Positions 1 to 8,759 of a stretch of DNA of 42,829 nt are shown here, piece after piece; the first letter of the stretch is position 1, and each line of letters starts with the position of its first letter. Source of the stretch: JADCCX01 sp031373545 (GTDB taxonomy: Bacteria; Pseudomonadota; Alphaproteobacteria; Rhizobiales; Beijerinckiaceae); assembly GCA_031373545.1 (NCBI GenBank), contig JANMMT010000106.1, positions 1 to 42,829 of the forward strand, read 5' to 3'. The notes under the pieces are model-generated. The model had not been told where the DNA came from. It worked only from the letters and a program-made list of their open reading frames with translations, and did not search any database. A program made the position numbers and the translations under genes.

Positions 1-998
1 ATGTGTCGATCCACGCAGGACAACGCCTCGGCATGATCGGCAGGCACGTAAGTCGACCAGTATCGATAGGTCAGCAGCACGCACCGGTAGGATGCGTCCG
101 CGCCGGTGCTCTCGCGCCGCAGCCGCGCCTGTTCGAGGCTAGCAACGCGGCCATAGGGCCGCCCGATCGCCACCGCAATGCGCTCCACCAACGCCTGCTT
201 GAGATCAAGGAGAGACCCCGGCGTCACCTGCACCTGAAAGCGCTCGTGCTGGCGCAGCTCCGAGGTGCGGGCATCGAGAATGAGAACGGTTGCGGCCGCC
301 TGTCCATCGGCAGCGGTGATCGTGACATCAAGCGCATAATCAATGTTGGCCGTTCCCGCGCGCAGTTCAGGGCTGATGGACACCGTCAGGAGATCGAAAT
401 CCGACAGCGCCGCCGCAAGACTGGCCTGAAAACCCGGCCCCAGCACGCCGACCTGTGGCATGACCGATTGCATGCGCACAGGGAGCACCACGAAGTTCAC
501 GACCTCGCGGCGCGCCGGCGCAGTCGTGGGACGCGACAGCCAGAACAGCCCAGCCAGCACGACCGTGACAATCGCAAGGCCAATCCACGAGATCAACCGC
601 CAGTTGGGGGCACGCGCCTGCGTGCCTTCGCGTCGAACCGCGCCTGTGCTGCCGCTCTGCCCGAACCGTGGCCGGTAGCTGCCCTTGGGAATTTCGATCC
701 GCAGGGCTTCCGCGCGGCCATCGGTGCCATAGAACAGCGCCAATTGCTGGCGCAGCCGCCCCACCTCCACGCGCACGATGCTGTCCTGCTGCGGATCGAA
801 ATCCACCCCGCGCCCCAGCACATCCTGAGCGATGCTGATCGCCTTGATGCGCGCGCCCCGGCCCTCCAGCTCTTCGGTCACCAGATAGCGCAGCAGTTGG
901 CGCTGGCGCTCGCTGCCGGCGAAGGCGGATGAGTCGAGCACGCGGTTCAGGCTGCGGCTCACAGCCGCGATATCGGGAGGGTCGGTCACGTCGTCCAT
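1..998 (-). CDS. Membrane-anchored regulator with winged-helix-like N-terminus and TolB-like domain (3' end missing)
   Basis: The frame is open from an ATG at 998 to the window edge, so at least 332 residues are visible and the C-terminus is missing. Residues 10-112 match the N-terminal module found in many alphaproteobacterial 'adenylate cyclase/TPR' regulators: short helices, then IVRVEVGRLRQQL (74-86) and IEIPKGSYRPRF (101-112). One hydrophobic segment (about 134-154) follows. Then comes a TolB-like beta/alpha region starting VVNFVVLPV, which in this family is normally followed by TPRs outside the window. Role is inferred as a single-pass signalling or regulatory protein; the ligand is unknown. 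No cyclase catalytic domain is visible. Codon usage is like that of the neighbours. Confidence 0.75.
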   Translation of the reverse strand, partial: MDDVTDPPDIAAVSRSLNRVLDSSAFAGSERQRQLLRYLVTEELEGRGARIKAISIAQDVLGRGVDFDPQQDSIVRVEVGRLRQQLALFYGTDGRAEALRIEIPKGSYRPRFGQSGSTGAVRREGTQARAPNWRLISWIGLAIVTVVLAGLFWLSRPTTAPARREVVNFVVLPVRMQSVMPQVGVLGPGFQASLAAALSDFDLLTVSISPELRAGTANIDYALDVTITAADGQAAATVLILDARTSELRQHERFQVQVTPGSLLDLKQALVERIAVAIGRPYGRVASLEQARLRRESTGADASYRCVLLTYRYWSTYVPADHAEALSCVDRH

Positions 999-1125
999 CC
1001 CTTGACGATAGCGGCTGACGAGGCGGGGCGAAAGCGGGGCAAATGCGCCGTACGTACCTGCCAACGGCCAAGTGACGGGCCAGTCATCCTCACCGCCGGA
1101 TGCGCCGGCCCTGAGGAACACCACG

Positions 1126-1347
1126 ATGATCGCAACCAAGCCCACAGCCGCCGGCACACGCACCCGCTCCGAAAGCCATACACTGACCGAGATGATCATT
1201 GTCTCGCATTATCTGGCGCTTGATCTCATGGAATATGCCCGCACCGCTGATGTATCACAGGCTTATGAGGCGCGTGCCCTTGCCCACCATTTACGGCTCT
1301 GGGCCATCCTGTCGGAACGGGAGGGTCAATCCTTGGCGGTTTTTTAA
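1126..1347 (+). CDS. Small hypothetical protein (73 aa), doubtful
   Basis: An ATG at 1126 is preceded by GAGGA at a good Shine-Dalgarno distance. It opens a 73-residue frame ending at 1347, where it overlaps the last bases of the convergent methyltransferase gene. The product is mostly helical in appearance (LALDLMEYARTADV, ARALAHHLRLWAIL) with no signal peptide or recognisable motif. It occupies a gap that would otherwise be empty and is divergent from the regulator at 998. I do not recognise a family. It could equally be a chance frame in GC-rich DNA. Confidence 0.4.
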   Translation: MIATKPTAAGTRTRSESHTLTEMIIVSHYLALDLMEYARTADVSQAYEARALAHHLRLWAILSEREGQSLAVF

Positions 1348-2180
1348 GCGCGTAAGAAGATCACGTTGTTGCGCGTTTCCTTGACCGGCTGATAGCCCTT
1401 GGTGCCAAGCAAATGCGGCAGGTCCACATGCCAGCGTGAGGCACCGCGCTCCAGAATGAGAATGCGCGGCCATAGCGCCGGGTCCGCCTCCTTGAAGAAG
1501 GTCTCCAGGATGAGATCTTCCGCGCCTTCCGTGTCGAGCTTGATGGCATCCACATGGGTGAAGCCCTGTTCGCGCACGAGGGTGAGCAGGCGCTTGGAAG
1601 GCACCTGGATCTTGTCCGCCGTGGAACCCGACATGATCTTGACGCTCGACTCGCCCTTGTTCTGCGCATCGATGAACAGCGTCACCTCGCCATCCTTGTC
1701 CGCCACGGCACAGGCCACGGCCTTCACACTGGCGAAGGGATTGAGCCGGATGTTGTAGGTCAGGCGCGCGTAGATATCCGGCTGCGGCTCCACCGCGACG
1801 ATCTGCGCTCCCGGTCCGGCATGGGCCGCCACGAAAAGCGCGTATCCGCCGATGTTCGCGCCAATGTCGAGGAAGACGAATTTCTCCGTCAGGTTGGCAT
1901 TGAGATACGCCAGTTCATCCGGATCGAAGAACTGCGGCGTGAAAAGGATGCGCTTTTCGCAGACGTTCTGATAGGGGTAGAGCCGCATGCGGGCCCCCAG
2001 CACCTCGGTATCGACCGGAGCACCATGCAGCAACCTGATCGCGAGTCGGCGCATCACGAAGGCCATGCGGCGGCTGCCCCAGGAGGCACCGGCCCTGCGC
2101 GTGCTTTCCAGCAGCGAATGCACCAGCCCCGTCGGCGCAAAGCGACCGAAGTCCGCGGAATCTGTCGTGGGCTCAGTCAA
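1344..2180 (-). CDS. FkbM family SAM-dependent methyltransferase
   Basis: Class I methyltransferase fold: the SAM-binding motif FVFLDIGANIGGYALFV is followed by the acidic strand IVAVEPQPDIYARL, then the FkbM-type region VDAIKLDTEGAEDLIL and a C-terminal ILILERG strand. These are the FkbM signatures; members methylate sugars, polyketides or other small acceptors, and the acceptor here cannot be told. The frame stays open to an ATG at 2288. I prefer the TTG at 2180 (278 aa) because GAGGA sits just upstream and the extra 36 residues (Cys-rich, not family-like) would bring the start within about 30 bp of the divergent map gene. Confidence 0.85.
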   Translation of the reverse strand: MTEPTTDSADFGRFAPTGLVHSLLESTRRAGASWGSRRMAFVMRRLAIRLLHGAPVDTEVLGARMRLYPYQNVCEKRILFTPQFFDPDELAYLNANLTEKFVFLDIGANIGGYALFVAAHAGPGAQIVAVEPQPDIYARLTYNIRLNPFASVKAVACAVADKDGEVTLFIDAQNKGESSVKIMSGSTADKIQVPSKRLLTLVREQGFTHVDAIKLDTEGAEDLILETFFKEADPALWPRILILERGASRWHVDLPHLLGTKGYQPVKETRNNVIFLRA

Positions 2181-2319
2181 GGCGCATCCTCGTATCCATT
2201 CTGCAACACAGCAAAACCCCCCTTCGCAGTCTGGCTTATGGAAGCTGATGCCGTGATCGGCTATATTGCTGACAGATCGAAATGACAAACAGCCTCGATC
2301 CGATTAAGACCCGCTGGAC

Positions 2320-3171
2320 ATGACGCTGCTTGACCCCCTTTCCCTCGCCTCGGACCGGCGCATGCCCGGCCAGATTCGCCTGCATGGGCCGGAGGCCTTC
2401 GCGGGCATGCGGCGTGCGGGCCAACTCGTGGCCACCTGTCTCGACACGCTGGTTGGCGTGGTCAAGCCGGGAATGAGCACGGCTGAGATCGACCGCATGG
2501 TGTTCGAATTCGGTATGGATCACAAGGCTTTACCCGCAACTCTTCAATACCGGGGCTACACGCGTTCGTGCTGCACCAGCATCAACCACGTGGTGTGTCA
2601 CGGCATCCCTGATGACAAGGCCCTGCGGGACGGTGACATCGTCAACATCGACGTGACCTTCATTTTGGATGGCTGGCATGGCGATTCCAGCCGGATGTAT
2701 CCGGTCGGTGACGTGCCGCGCCGGGCCGAGCGCCTTGTGGAAGTGACTTACGAATCGCTGATGCTGGGCATCGAGGCCATCAAACCGGGCAACCATTTCG
2801 GCGATATCGGTGCGGCCATTCAGCGCCATGCGGAGGCCGAGCGCTGCTCGGTGGTGCGTGACTTCTGCGGGCATGGCGTTGGGCGTCTGTTCCACGACGA
2901 GCCCAATGTGCTGCATTACGGCAATGGCGGGGAAGGACCCGAACTGCGCCCCGGCATGATTTTCACGGTGGAACCGATGATCAATCTGGGGCGGCCCCAT
3001 GTCAAAATCCTGTCCGATGGCTGGACCGCCGTGACGCGGGACCGTTCGCTCTCGGCGCAATTCGAGCATGCCGTCGGCGTGACGGACAACGGGGTCGAAA
3101 TCTTCACCCTCTCCCCCAAGGGCTGGGACAACCCTGCGCAGCCGCAAGCGGGCCACGCGACCCGTGACTGA
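2320..3171 (+). CDS. map: Type I methionine aminopeptidase
   Basis: Removes the initiator methionine from nascent proteins in the cytosol. The 283-residue product has the pita-bread fold signatures. The five metal ligands are all present: D111 (VNIDVT), D122 (HGDSSRM), H185 (CGHGVG), E218 (TVEPM) and E249 (QFEHAV). The substrate-side H94 (VCHGIP) is also present. The N-terminus lacks the zinc-finger extension of eukaryotic MetAP1. The ATG at 2320 has no strong Shine-Dalgarno; a second in-frame ATG lies 14 codons in, but residues before it are plausible. The stop overlaps the radC start by 8 bp, so the pair is translationally coupled, an arrangement common in alphaproteobacteria. Confidence 0.96.
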   Translation: MTLLDPLSLASDRRMPGQIRLHGPEAFAGMRRAGQLVATCLDTLVGVVKPGMSTAEIDRMVFEFGMDHKALPATLQYRGYTRSCCTSINHVVCHGIPDDKALRDGDIVNIDVTFILDGWHGDSSRMYPVGDVPRRAERLVEVTYESLMLGIEAIKPGNHFGDIGAAIQRHAEAERCSVVRDFCGHGVGRLFHDEPNVLHYGNGGEGPELRPGMIFTVEPMINLGRPHVKILSDGWTAVTRDRSLSAQFEHAVGVTDNGVEIFTLSPKGWDNPAQPQAGHATRD

Positions 3172-3847
3172 CGAGGACACCGGCCCGGCAGGTCATCGCG
3201 ATCGTCTGCGCGCCCGTTTCGCCGCAGGCGGGGCGGAGGCCATGCCCGATTACGAACTCATGGAATTGGTGCTGTTCCGCGCCCTGCCCCGCCGGGATGT
3301 GAAGCCCATCGCCAAGCGGCTGATCGCGCGCTTCGGCTCGTTCGCGGAAGCGCTCGCGGCCCCGGTGGAGCGCTTGGCGGAGGTCGAAGGCATGGGCGCG
3401 ACAGCCGCGCTTGATCTGCGCATCATCGCTGCGGCCGCCCAGCGCGCCGCCAAAGGTGCCGTCGCCAAGCGCCATGTCCTGTCCTCCTGGACAAGCGTCC
3501 TCGACTACTGCCGCACCGCGATGGCTTTTGCCGAACGCGAAGAGTTTCGCATTCTCTTTCTCGACAAGCGCAACCAGCTCATTGCCGATGAGGTGCAGCA
3601 GCGCGGCACCGTCGACCATACGCCCGTCTATCCGCGCGAGATCGTGCGCCGCGCCTTGGAACTTTCCGCCACGGCAGTCATACTGGTGCACAATCACCCC
3701 TCGGGCGATCCCGCGCCCAGCGGCGCCGATATCCGCATGACGAAAGATATCGTCACCATCGCCGCGCCCTTGGGGATTTCGGTGCATGACCACATCATCG
3801 TGGGGCGCAACGGGCACGCCAGCCTCAAGGGCCTCGGTCATATCTGA
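3164..3847 (+). CDS. radC: RadC family JAB-domain protein
   Basis: The 227-residue product has an N-terminal helix-hairpin-helix region (LAEVEGMGATAAL, about 71-83) and a C-terminal JAB/MPN metalloprotease-like domain. The domain carries the complete zinc motif HNHPSGDP (H176, H178, D182) and an upstream glutamate in ADEVQQRG (E143). RadC was named for a DNA-repair phenotype that was later reassigned, and its biochemical function remains uncertain. Start is GTG at 3164, inside the end of map (8-bp overlap), so the two genes form an operon. Nothing looks like an intrinsic terminator in the short gap that follows. Confidence 0.95.
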   Translation: MTDEDTGPAGHRDRLRARFAAGGAEAMPDYELMELVLFRALPRRDVKPIAKRLIARFGSFAEALAAPVERLAEVEGMGATAALDLRIIAAAAQRAAKGAVAKRHVLSSWTSVLDYCRTAMAFAEREEFRILFLDKRNQLIADEVQQRGTVDHTPVYPREIVRRALELSATAVILVHNHPSGDPAPSGADIRMTKDIVTIAAPLGISVHDHIIVGRNGHASLKGLGHI

Positions 3848-3943
3848 ACGTGTGAATAACAAGATATTTCAGCAAGTTTCGGTGTTTTACGCCTCAACGG
3901 TTAGGTAACGACTTGCTGGCATACCGGTGGGCAGGGAAAAATC

Positions 3944-6130
3944 GTGGCCACTGCAGAACCCAATCAGGATATCAGCCGAAAAGCGCGCAAGCTTGCGTCA
4001 ACCTCTGTGTTGCCGTTTGCGATTCTGCTGTTCGCCATCCTTGTCGCCGTGGTTCTGACCGTCCTTGCGATGGCGCAGCGGGCCAGCGAAGCCGCTGATG
4101 ACCGCATCCGCACCATGATCCAGATCGCGTTGACAGAAGCCGTGCATGACGTCGCGCGCGACGTCTACGCTTTCTCGGAACTGGAGCGGCCCGTGCTTGG
4201 CCGCAACAGCGTGCTCGAATCCCAGAAACTCGACAGCTACCTGGAGCGCATCCGCGCCATCGGCGATTTCGATGCCGTTTCGGTGATCGACCCGCGCGGG
4301 CAAGCCCTCCACACGGCTGTTCGCCTCGTTTACGGCAGCGAAACACCCGACAAGCGCTACGGCGCGAACCTGCGCTGGGCCGCGGCACAATTGCGGGACA
4401 ATCTCCTGGCCAATCCCAATCCTGCAGACACCAATCTGGTCGGGCGTCATATCTTCGAGGATCACCAATTGCGGCTGATCGGCGGGGCGTGGAACGCCCG
4501 CAGCGATGGTCCGGGCTTCGGCATCGTGGCCATCCGCAGCATGGATGACCTCGCCTTGACCCGCCTTGGCGCACGTCTGTCAATCAGTGGCCTGCGCCTG
4601 GCAGAACCCGCCCCCCGCGCCAACCAGATCGTGCTCGACAATGCCGCGGGCGCGCGCCTTGGTGCCGCTTTGATCTGGACGCCCGAGCGTCCCGGCGATC
4701 CCATCCTCAACCGGTTACTCCCCATTGCCGTTTCCAGCGGTCTCGCGATCATGATTTTCGCCTGGCTGGCCTTTGCCCATGTCACGCGCGTGACCACCAG
4801 CATGCTCAACAGCGAGGCGATCGCGCATCACCTGGCGGGCCATGACACGCTGTCGGGCCTGCCCAATCGGTTGCGCTTCAGCGAGCATCTGGCCGGGCTG
4901 CTGCCCCGCGCCGTCGACGGCGACGGAATCGCGGTGTTGTTCATCGACCTCGACAAGTTCAAGGAGGTCAACGACACGTATGGCCATGCCGCTGGTGATG
5001 AGGTGCTTGTCGGCTGCGCCCAGCGCATGGCTGCGCAGCTGCGTGCCAGCGACGTGCTCGCCCGCTTCGGCGGGGATGAATTCGCCGTGATCCAGACCGG
5101 CGTGAAATCCGCCCTGGATGCGGAAGTCCTGGCCCGCCGCATCATCGAATCCATCCGGCCCGCATTTCAACTGGGCGAGGCGGAAGCCTATGTGGGCGCA
5201 TCCATCGGCGTGGCCCTCGCCCCGGCCAATGGCAAGGATGCCGCAGAACTGATGCGCCTTGCCGACATCGCCATGTACCGTGCCAAGAACGAAGGCCGCA
5301 ACCGCGCCTGCTTCTTCGAGCAGCGGATGGACGACACGCTGCGCCTGCGCAAAGTGGTTGAAGACGATCTGCGCCATGCCATCGCCCGCAACGAGCTGGA
5401 ACTGCACTATCAGCCGCAAGTCTCCGCCGATGGTTCGAAGATCGTGGGCATCGAAGCGCTTGTGCGCTGGCGCCACCCTGTCCACGGGCTCATCCCGCCC
5501 ATCGAGTTCATTGGCATCGCCGAAGAGCGCGGCCTGATCATCCAGCTCGGCGAGTGGGTCATCCGCCGCGCCTGCCTCGATGCCAAGAACTGGCCTGATG
5601 TGTCGATTGCCTGCAACGTCTCGGCGATACAATTCCGCCAGACAGACTTCGTGCAGTCCGTCTCGAATGCGCTCACCGAGACAGGTTTTGATCCGACGCG
5701 CCTGGAGCTGGAGCTCACGGAAAGCATTGTGGTCGCCAACGCCGATCAGGCCGAAGACAGCATGATGGAGCTGCGCGCCATGGGCGTTAAGCTCGCGCTC
5801 GACGACTTCGGCACCGGTTATTCCAGCCTGATCTATCTGCGCCGCTTTGCCTTCGACAAGATCAAGCTCGACAAATCCTTCCTCGACTCGCTGGAAGACA
5901 CCGGCGAGAGCGCCATCCTCGTGCACTCCGTCGTGCACCTGGGCCGCGCACTGGGCCTCACTGTGACGGCGGAGGGCGTGGAAACGCAGGACCAGCAGCG
6001 TTTCCTCAACGCGGTCGGTTGCCATCTCCTGCAAGGGTATCTCTTCTCCAAGCCCGTGCCCGCAGCGCAGATGGACAGGCTGATGGCGATGGAAAATCCG
6101 TTCGCCGTAGTGACCGATTACGCGGCGTGA
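3944..6130 (+). CDS. Membrane-bound GGDEF-EAL protein (diguanylate cyclase/phosphodiesterase)
   Basis: A 728-residue c-di-GMP enzyme. Two membrane segments (about 22-44 and 257-283) enclose a periplasmic sensor region of roughly 210 residues with no recognised domain. Cytoplasmic GGDEF domain: RFGGDEF at about 374-380, preceded by an intact RxxD inhibitory site (RASD). EAL domain: VGIEALVRWRHP from about 500, with ACNVSA, LELTES, DDFGTGYSSL, KIKLDKSF and TAEGVE, so the metal- and substrate-binding residues look complete. Both activities are therefore plausible, with product inhibition of the cyclase. GTG start with GCAGGGA upstream. PilZ-type c-di-GMP receptors lie about 4 kb away. Confidence 0.95.
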   Translation: MATAEPNQDISRKARKLASTSVLPFAILLFAILVAVVLTVLAMAQRASEAADDRIRTMIQIALTEAVHDVARDVYAFSELERPVLGRNSVLESQKLDSYLERIRAIGDFDAVSVIDPRGQALHTAVRLVYGSETPDKRYGANLRWAAAQLRDNLLANPNPADTNLVGRHIFEDHQLRLIGGAWNARSDGPGFGIVAIRSMDDLALTRLGARLSISGLRLAEPAPRANQIVLDNAAGARLGAALIWTPERPGDPILNRLLPIAVSSGLAIMIFAWLAFAHVTRVTTSMLNSEAIAHHLAGHDTLSGLPNRLRFSEHLAGLLPRAVDGDGIAVLFIDLDKFKEVNDTYGHAAGDEVLVGCAQRMAAQLRASDVLARFGGDEFAVIQTGVKSALDAEVLARRIIESIRPAFQLGEAEAYVGASIGVALAPANGKDAAELMRLADIAMYRAKNEGRNRACFFEQRMDDTLRLRKVVEDDLRHAIARNELELHYQPQVSADGSKIVGIEALVRWRHPVHGLIPPIEFIGIAEERGLIIQLGEWVIRRACLDAKNWPDVSIACNVSAIQFRQTDFVQSVSNALTETGFDPTRLELELTESIVVANADQAEDSMMELRAMGVKLALDDFGTGYSSLIYLRRFAFDKIKLDKSFLDSLEDTGESAILVHSVVHLGRALGLTVTAEGVETQDQQRFLNAVGCHLLQGYLFSKPVPAAQMDRLMAMENPFAVVTDYAA

Positions 6131-6237
6131 GCCATTTTTTCAGAGCATCGGCGCTTGCAAGCGACCATGGTGCGTGGCACTTCCACAGCACAGGCGTGCG
6201 CATTCAGGCGGGCCCCCATCCATGACGCGAGGCTTCG

Positions 6238-6462
6238 ATGAACAAGGAAGAACTGCAGAAGATCGAAGCCTACATGCGCCGCATGTTCAGCAATGGCGCG
6301 ATCAAGGTCACCGCTCGCCCCAAGAAAACCGATTCTGCTGAGGTCTACATCGGCGATGAATTCATTGGCGTGGTGTTCCTCGACGACGAGGACGGTGATC
6401 GCTCTTTCAGCTTCAACATGTCTATTCTCGACACCGACCTCGACGAGAGCGACGACGACTGA
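6238..6462 (+). CDS. DUF3126 family protein
   Basis: A 74-residue acidic cytosolic protein matching the alphaproteobacterial DUF3126 family: EELQKIEAYMRRMF, then ITVxxRPKK-type strand, SAEVYIGDEFIGVVFLDDEDG and a C-terminal SFNMSILDTDLDE. The length is that of the family. No function has been established and none is apparent from the sequence. It is preceded by the GGDEF-EAL gene (107 bp gap) and converges on the next minus-strand gene, with about 20 bp between the two stops. No terminator with a T-tract is visible there. Confidence 0.85.
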   Translation: MNKEELQKIEAYMRRMFSNGAIKVTARPKKTDSAEVYIGDEFIGVVFLDDEDGDRSFSFNMSILDTDLDESDDD

Positions 6463-6482
6463 GACAGGCTTGAGCTCACGGC

Positions 6483-7139
6483 CTAGCGGGCCACCCAGCT
6501 TTCCACCAGACGTCTCACGCCTTCCACAAGCTCTTGCCATTGCGGCAGAAGTTCGGGGGAAAACCGCACCTGAACATCCTGCTCGTTCAGGCGATAGCGC
6601 CACAGGCATGTCTCGCCCACGAGGGCGATCTGCGCCTCGGCGCGGCGGCATCGTGCGGCAAAACTGCGGCCATCGGGCGGCGCCAGAAACAACTCCTCAT
6701 CGGCATACGGGCTTTTGGGCTCGAAACGGCGCAGCACCAACCCGCCGGGATTCTGCCATGTGTCGGGCTGCAGAAAGCGCCCATAGATCTCCTGTGGCCG
6801 GTCGGCCGGATCGAGCCCACCATCGGCGCGGATCACGGCGATGAAAACCAGCATCGATGCGTTCTGCTGCGCCATCTCCGCCGCACTCACAGGCGGCTGG
6901 CCGGCGGCCTGCATCTGGGGAAAGCTTGCAATCACGTCCACCCGTTCGACGGCACCGCTGCGCACGAGGTGGCCACTGCGCAGATAGGCACCGGGAATAT
7001 TGAGCCGCAGCGAACCCACGCTGACCGGGCTGATGGCATCGGCGGCTCCCCGGTGCGGTGCCAACCACCAGATCCATGCGCCCCCTAACGCCACAACAGC
7101 CAGCAGAATGGCAAAGGCCAGCGCCATCACCGCCCGCAT
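6483..7139 (-). CDS. Membrane-anchored hypothetical protein
   Basis: A 218-residue product if started at ATG 7139. The N-terminus is a signal anchor (MRAVMALAFAILLAVVALGG then WIWWLAP). The rest is a predicted periplasmic domain of alternating strands and short helices, including VGSLRLNIPGAYLRSG and LVGETCLWRYRLNEQDVQVRF; two cysteines could pair. I do not recognise the family. The frame remains open 91 codons further upstream, but that stretch looks non-coding and overlaps the start of the divergent gene at 7281, so the start after it is preferred. No clear Shine-Dalgarno was found at the chosen ATG. Confidence 0.7.
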   Translation of the reverse strand: MRAVMALAFAILLAVVALGGAWIWWLAPHRGAADAISPVSVGSLRLNIPGAYLRSGHLVRSGAVERVDVIASFPQMQAAGQPPVSAAEMAQQNASMLVFIAVIRADGGLDPADRPQEIYGRFLQPDTWQNPGGLVLRRFEPKSPYADEELFLAPPDGRSFAARCRRAEAQIALVGETCLWRYRLNEQDVQVRFSPELLPQWQELVEGVRRLVESWVAR

Positions 7140-7280
7140 GACGCACCGCAGAGGCTGATTCGTTCTTGTTGCATCTTCACCACGTTTCACGATTCGTCGT
7201 GCTGTCCCAGATCGCACCCTTGCCGCAGAAGCAGAATTAAGAAAGAATAAACCATTGTTCTGAAGCGTATGGAGTTGCGT

Positions 7281-7610
7281 ATGGCCGGGCTGGATGCAGG
7301 GCAGATCGATGCCTTCAAGGCGCTGTTTTTCGGGTTCGCACTCGCGGGTTTTGTCGCAACAGGCTTTCAACTCCTGACCAACCGGCTGCCCAGCTTCAGC
7401 CAGCTCACGCAAGGGGGGCTGCGCGCAGCAATCTCGGTGCCGCTCCTGATGACGACCGCACCGTTCATCATCCTGCGCAACACGATCCGCGGTCGGCGTT
7501 TCGAGCGCCGTTCCGTGTTTTTTGTCTGGCTCGCGACGGTCATTGCTTGCCTGTGGAGTCTTGCTGCCGGCAAGGCCATTCTCAACATCCTGGCGACCGT
7601 TGCAGGATGA
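7281..7610 (+). CDS. Small inner-membrane protein, unknown function
   Basis: A 109-residue protein with three probable membrane helices: ALFFGFALAGFVATGFQLL, AISVPLLMTTAPFIIL and FFVWLATVIACLWSLAAG. A short basic loop (RNTIRGRRFERRS) separates the second and third. ATG 7281 has GGAG six bases upstream; an earlier ATG at 7269 lacks a good site. The stop overlaps the next start as ATGA, so it is cotranscribed and coupled with the carbonic-anhydrase-like gene. The family resembles small uncharacterised membrane proteins common in Hyphomicrobiales; no function can be assigned. Confidence 0.75.
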   Translation: MAGLDAGQIDAFKALFFGFALAGFVATGFQLLTNRLPSFSQLTQGGLRAAISVPLLMTTAPFIILRNTIRGRRFERRSVFFVWLATVIACLWSLAAGKAILNILATVAG

Positions 7611-8134
7611 GCCTCTACCGCCTCGACAACGAGACGCCCGACCTGCCCCCTGCCGGGACGTTCTGGATAGCCCCCTCGGCCCATGTCATCGGCCGCGTGC
7701 GCCTTGGCGCCGATGTCGGCATCTGGTTCGGGGCCGTTCTGCGCGGCGACAATGAGTGGATTGAGATCGGGGCTGGCTCCAATGTCCAGGAGCATTGTCT
7801 GCTGCACACCGATCTGGGACACCCGCTCACGATCGGCACCAACTGTACCATCGGCCATGGCGCTATCCTTCACGGCTGTAGCATCGGTGACAACACGCTG
7901 ATCGGCATGGGTGCGATCGTGCTCAATGGCGCGCGCATTGGCCGAAATTCGCTTGTGGGCGCGGGCGCGCTCGTCACCGAAGGGCGGGAATTTCCCGACA
8001 ATTCCCTGATCGTCGGCAGCCCTGCCAAAGCGATCCGCTCGCTCGATGATGTCGCTGCAAGCCGCATCAAGCAGTCCGCGCAGAGCTATGTGCGCAACTG
8101 GAAGCGCTTTGCGAGCGGATTGGTCGCGGTCTGA
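7607..8134 (+). CDS. Gamma-class carbonic anhydrase-like protein (left-handed beta-helix)
   Basis: A 175-residue hexapeptide-repeat protein. Repeats run from about residue 20 to 140 (IGRVRLGADVGIWFGAVLRG, IEIGAGSNVQEHCLLHTD, IGTNCTIGHGAILHGC, IGDNTLIGMGAIVLNG). Histidines at the expected metal-binding places (LLHTD, IGHGAILHGC) support membership of the YrdA/PaaY/gamma-CA group. Such proteins bind zinc or iron; many lack measurable carbonic anhydrase activity. The C-terminal helix (RIKQSAQSYVRNWKRF) is typical. The start is fixed by the 4-bp ATGA overlap with the upstream membrane protein. It ends one base before the convergent BTLCP gene. Confidence 0.92.
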   Translation: MSLYRLDNETPDLPPAGTFWIAPSAHVIGRVRLGADVGIWFGAVLRGDNEWIEIGAGSNVQEHCLLHTDLGHPLTIGTNCTIGHGAILHGCSIGDNTLIGMGAIVLNGARIGRNSLVGAGALVTEGREFPDNSLIVGSPAKAIRSLDDVAASRIKQSAQSYVRNWKRFASGLVAV

Positions 8135-8135
8135 A

Positions 8136-8759
8136 TTACCGCGCGGCAGTGCGGACCGCCGTATCGACATTGCCCAAGCCAACCCAGCGCATGGGGTTCT
8201 CCTGCGACTGCCGCTTCACATAGCGATAGCCGGTCTCAAGCCACAGCAGAACCTTCTGCTCCTTGTTGTCGAGCACGAAATCACCCCGATCCGTGATCAC
8301 AGTCAGCACGGCATGGCCGTCGCCTTCCTTGTCGCGCACAACGGTGATCGTAAGCGACTGGCGCGGCCAGCCGGCCCGGATCAGGCGCTTGCGCTTCTCT
8401 AGCACATAGTCCTCGCAGTCACCCTTGCCATCTGTCGGATAGTTCCAGCGTTCGGCAACTCCCCAGTGATCCATATCCGTCACGGGCTCGATTTCGCGAT
8501 TGACGTCCTTGTTGATCGCAAGAAGCTGTTTCCAGCGCTTCTCGTCGAGATCGGCCTGTGCCGCGCGCAGTGCGGGCACCGTGCAATCAGGTCGGCCCTC
8601 GTCGGTCTGGCAGAATTGCACCCAGCCGATGGGTGGTGTCGCCTCGCCGGTGGTCTGGGCGTAATGCTGACGTCCGGATTGGGCGACAGCGGGCTGAAAA
8701 GCGGCACCTGCCGTCATGAGCAGCCCTGCCAGAAATGCCACACCTGTTGTCCGCTTCAT
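8136..8759 (-). CDS. Exported transglutaminase-like cysteine peptidase (BTLCP family), copy 1
   Basis: A 207-residue protein with a cleavable signal peptide (MKRTTGVAFLAGLLMTAGAA...AVAQ). Its BTLCP (peptidase C93-like) domain has a complete transglutaminase-type triad: C115 in GKGDCEDYVLEKRK, H149 in GDGHAVLTV and D164 in GDFVLDN. The family is periplasmic and often associated with exported adhesins or c-di-GMP-controlled proteolysis (LapG is a related member). No substrate partner is adjacent. Three successive ATGs occur at the start; GGAGGG is best spaced for the one at 8759. It is a close paralogue of the gene at 9071-9679 in the same orientation, evidently a tandem duplication. Confidence 0.9.
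   Translation of the reverse strand: MKRTTGVAFLAGLLMTAGAAFQPAVAQSGRQHYAQTTGEATPPIGWVQFCQTDEGRPDCTVPALRAAQADLDEKRWKQLLAINKDVNREIEPVTDMDHWGVAERWNYPTDGKGDCEDYVLEKRKRLIRAGWPRQSLTITVVRDKEGDGHAVLTVITDRGDFVLDNKEQKVLLWLETGYRYVKRQSQENPMRWVGLGNVDTAVRTAAR

Noticed and set aside
3..932. A 309-codon plus-strand frame at the left edge
   Set aside because: It is the complement of the minus-strand regulator, whose translation is clearly protein-like with a membrane helix; the plus product is His/Arg-rich filler.
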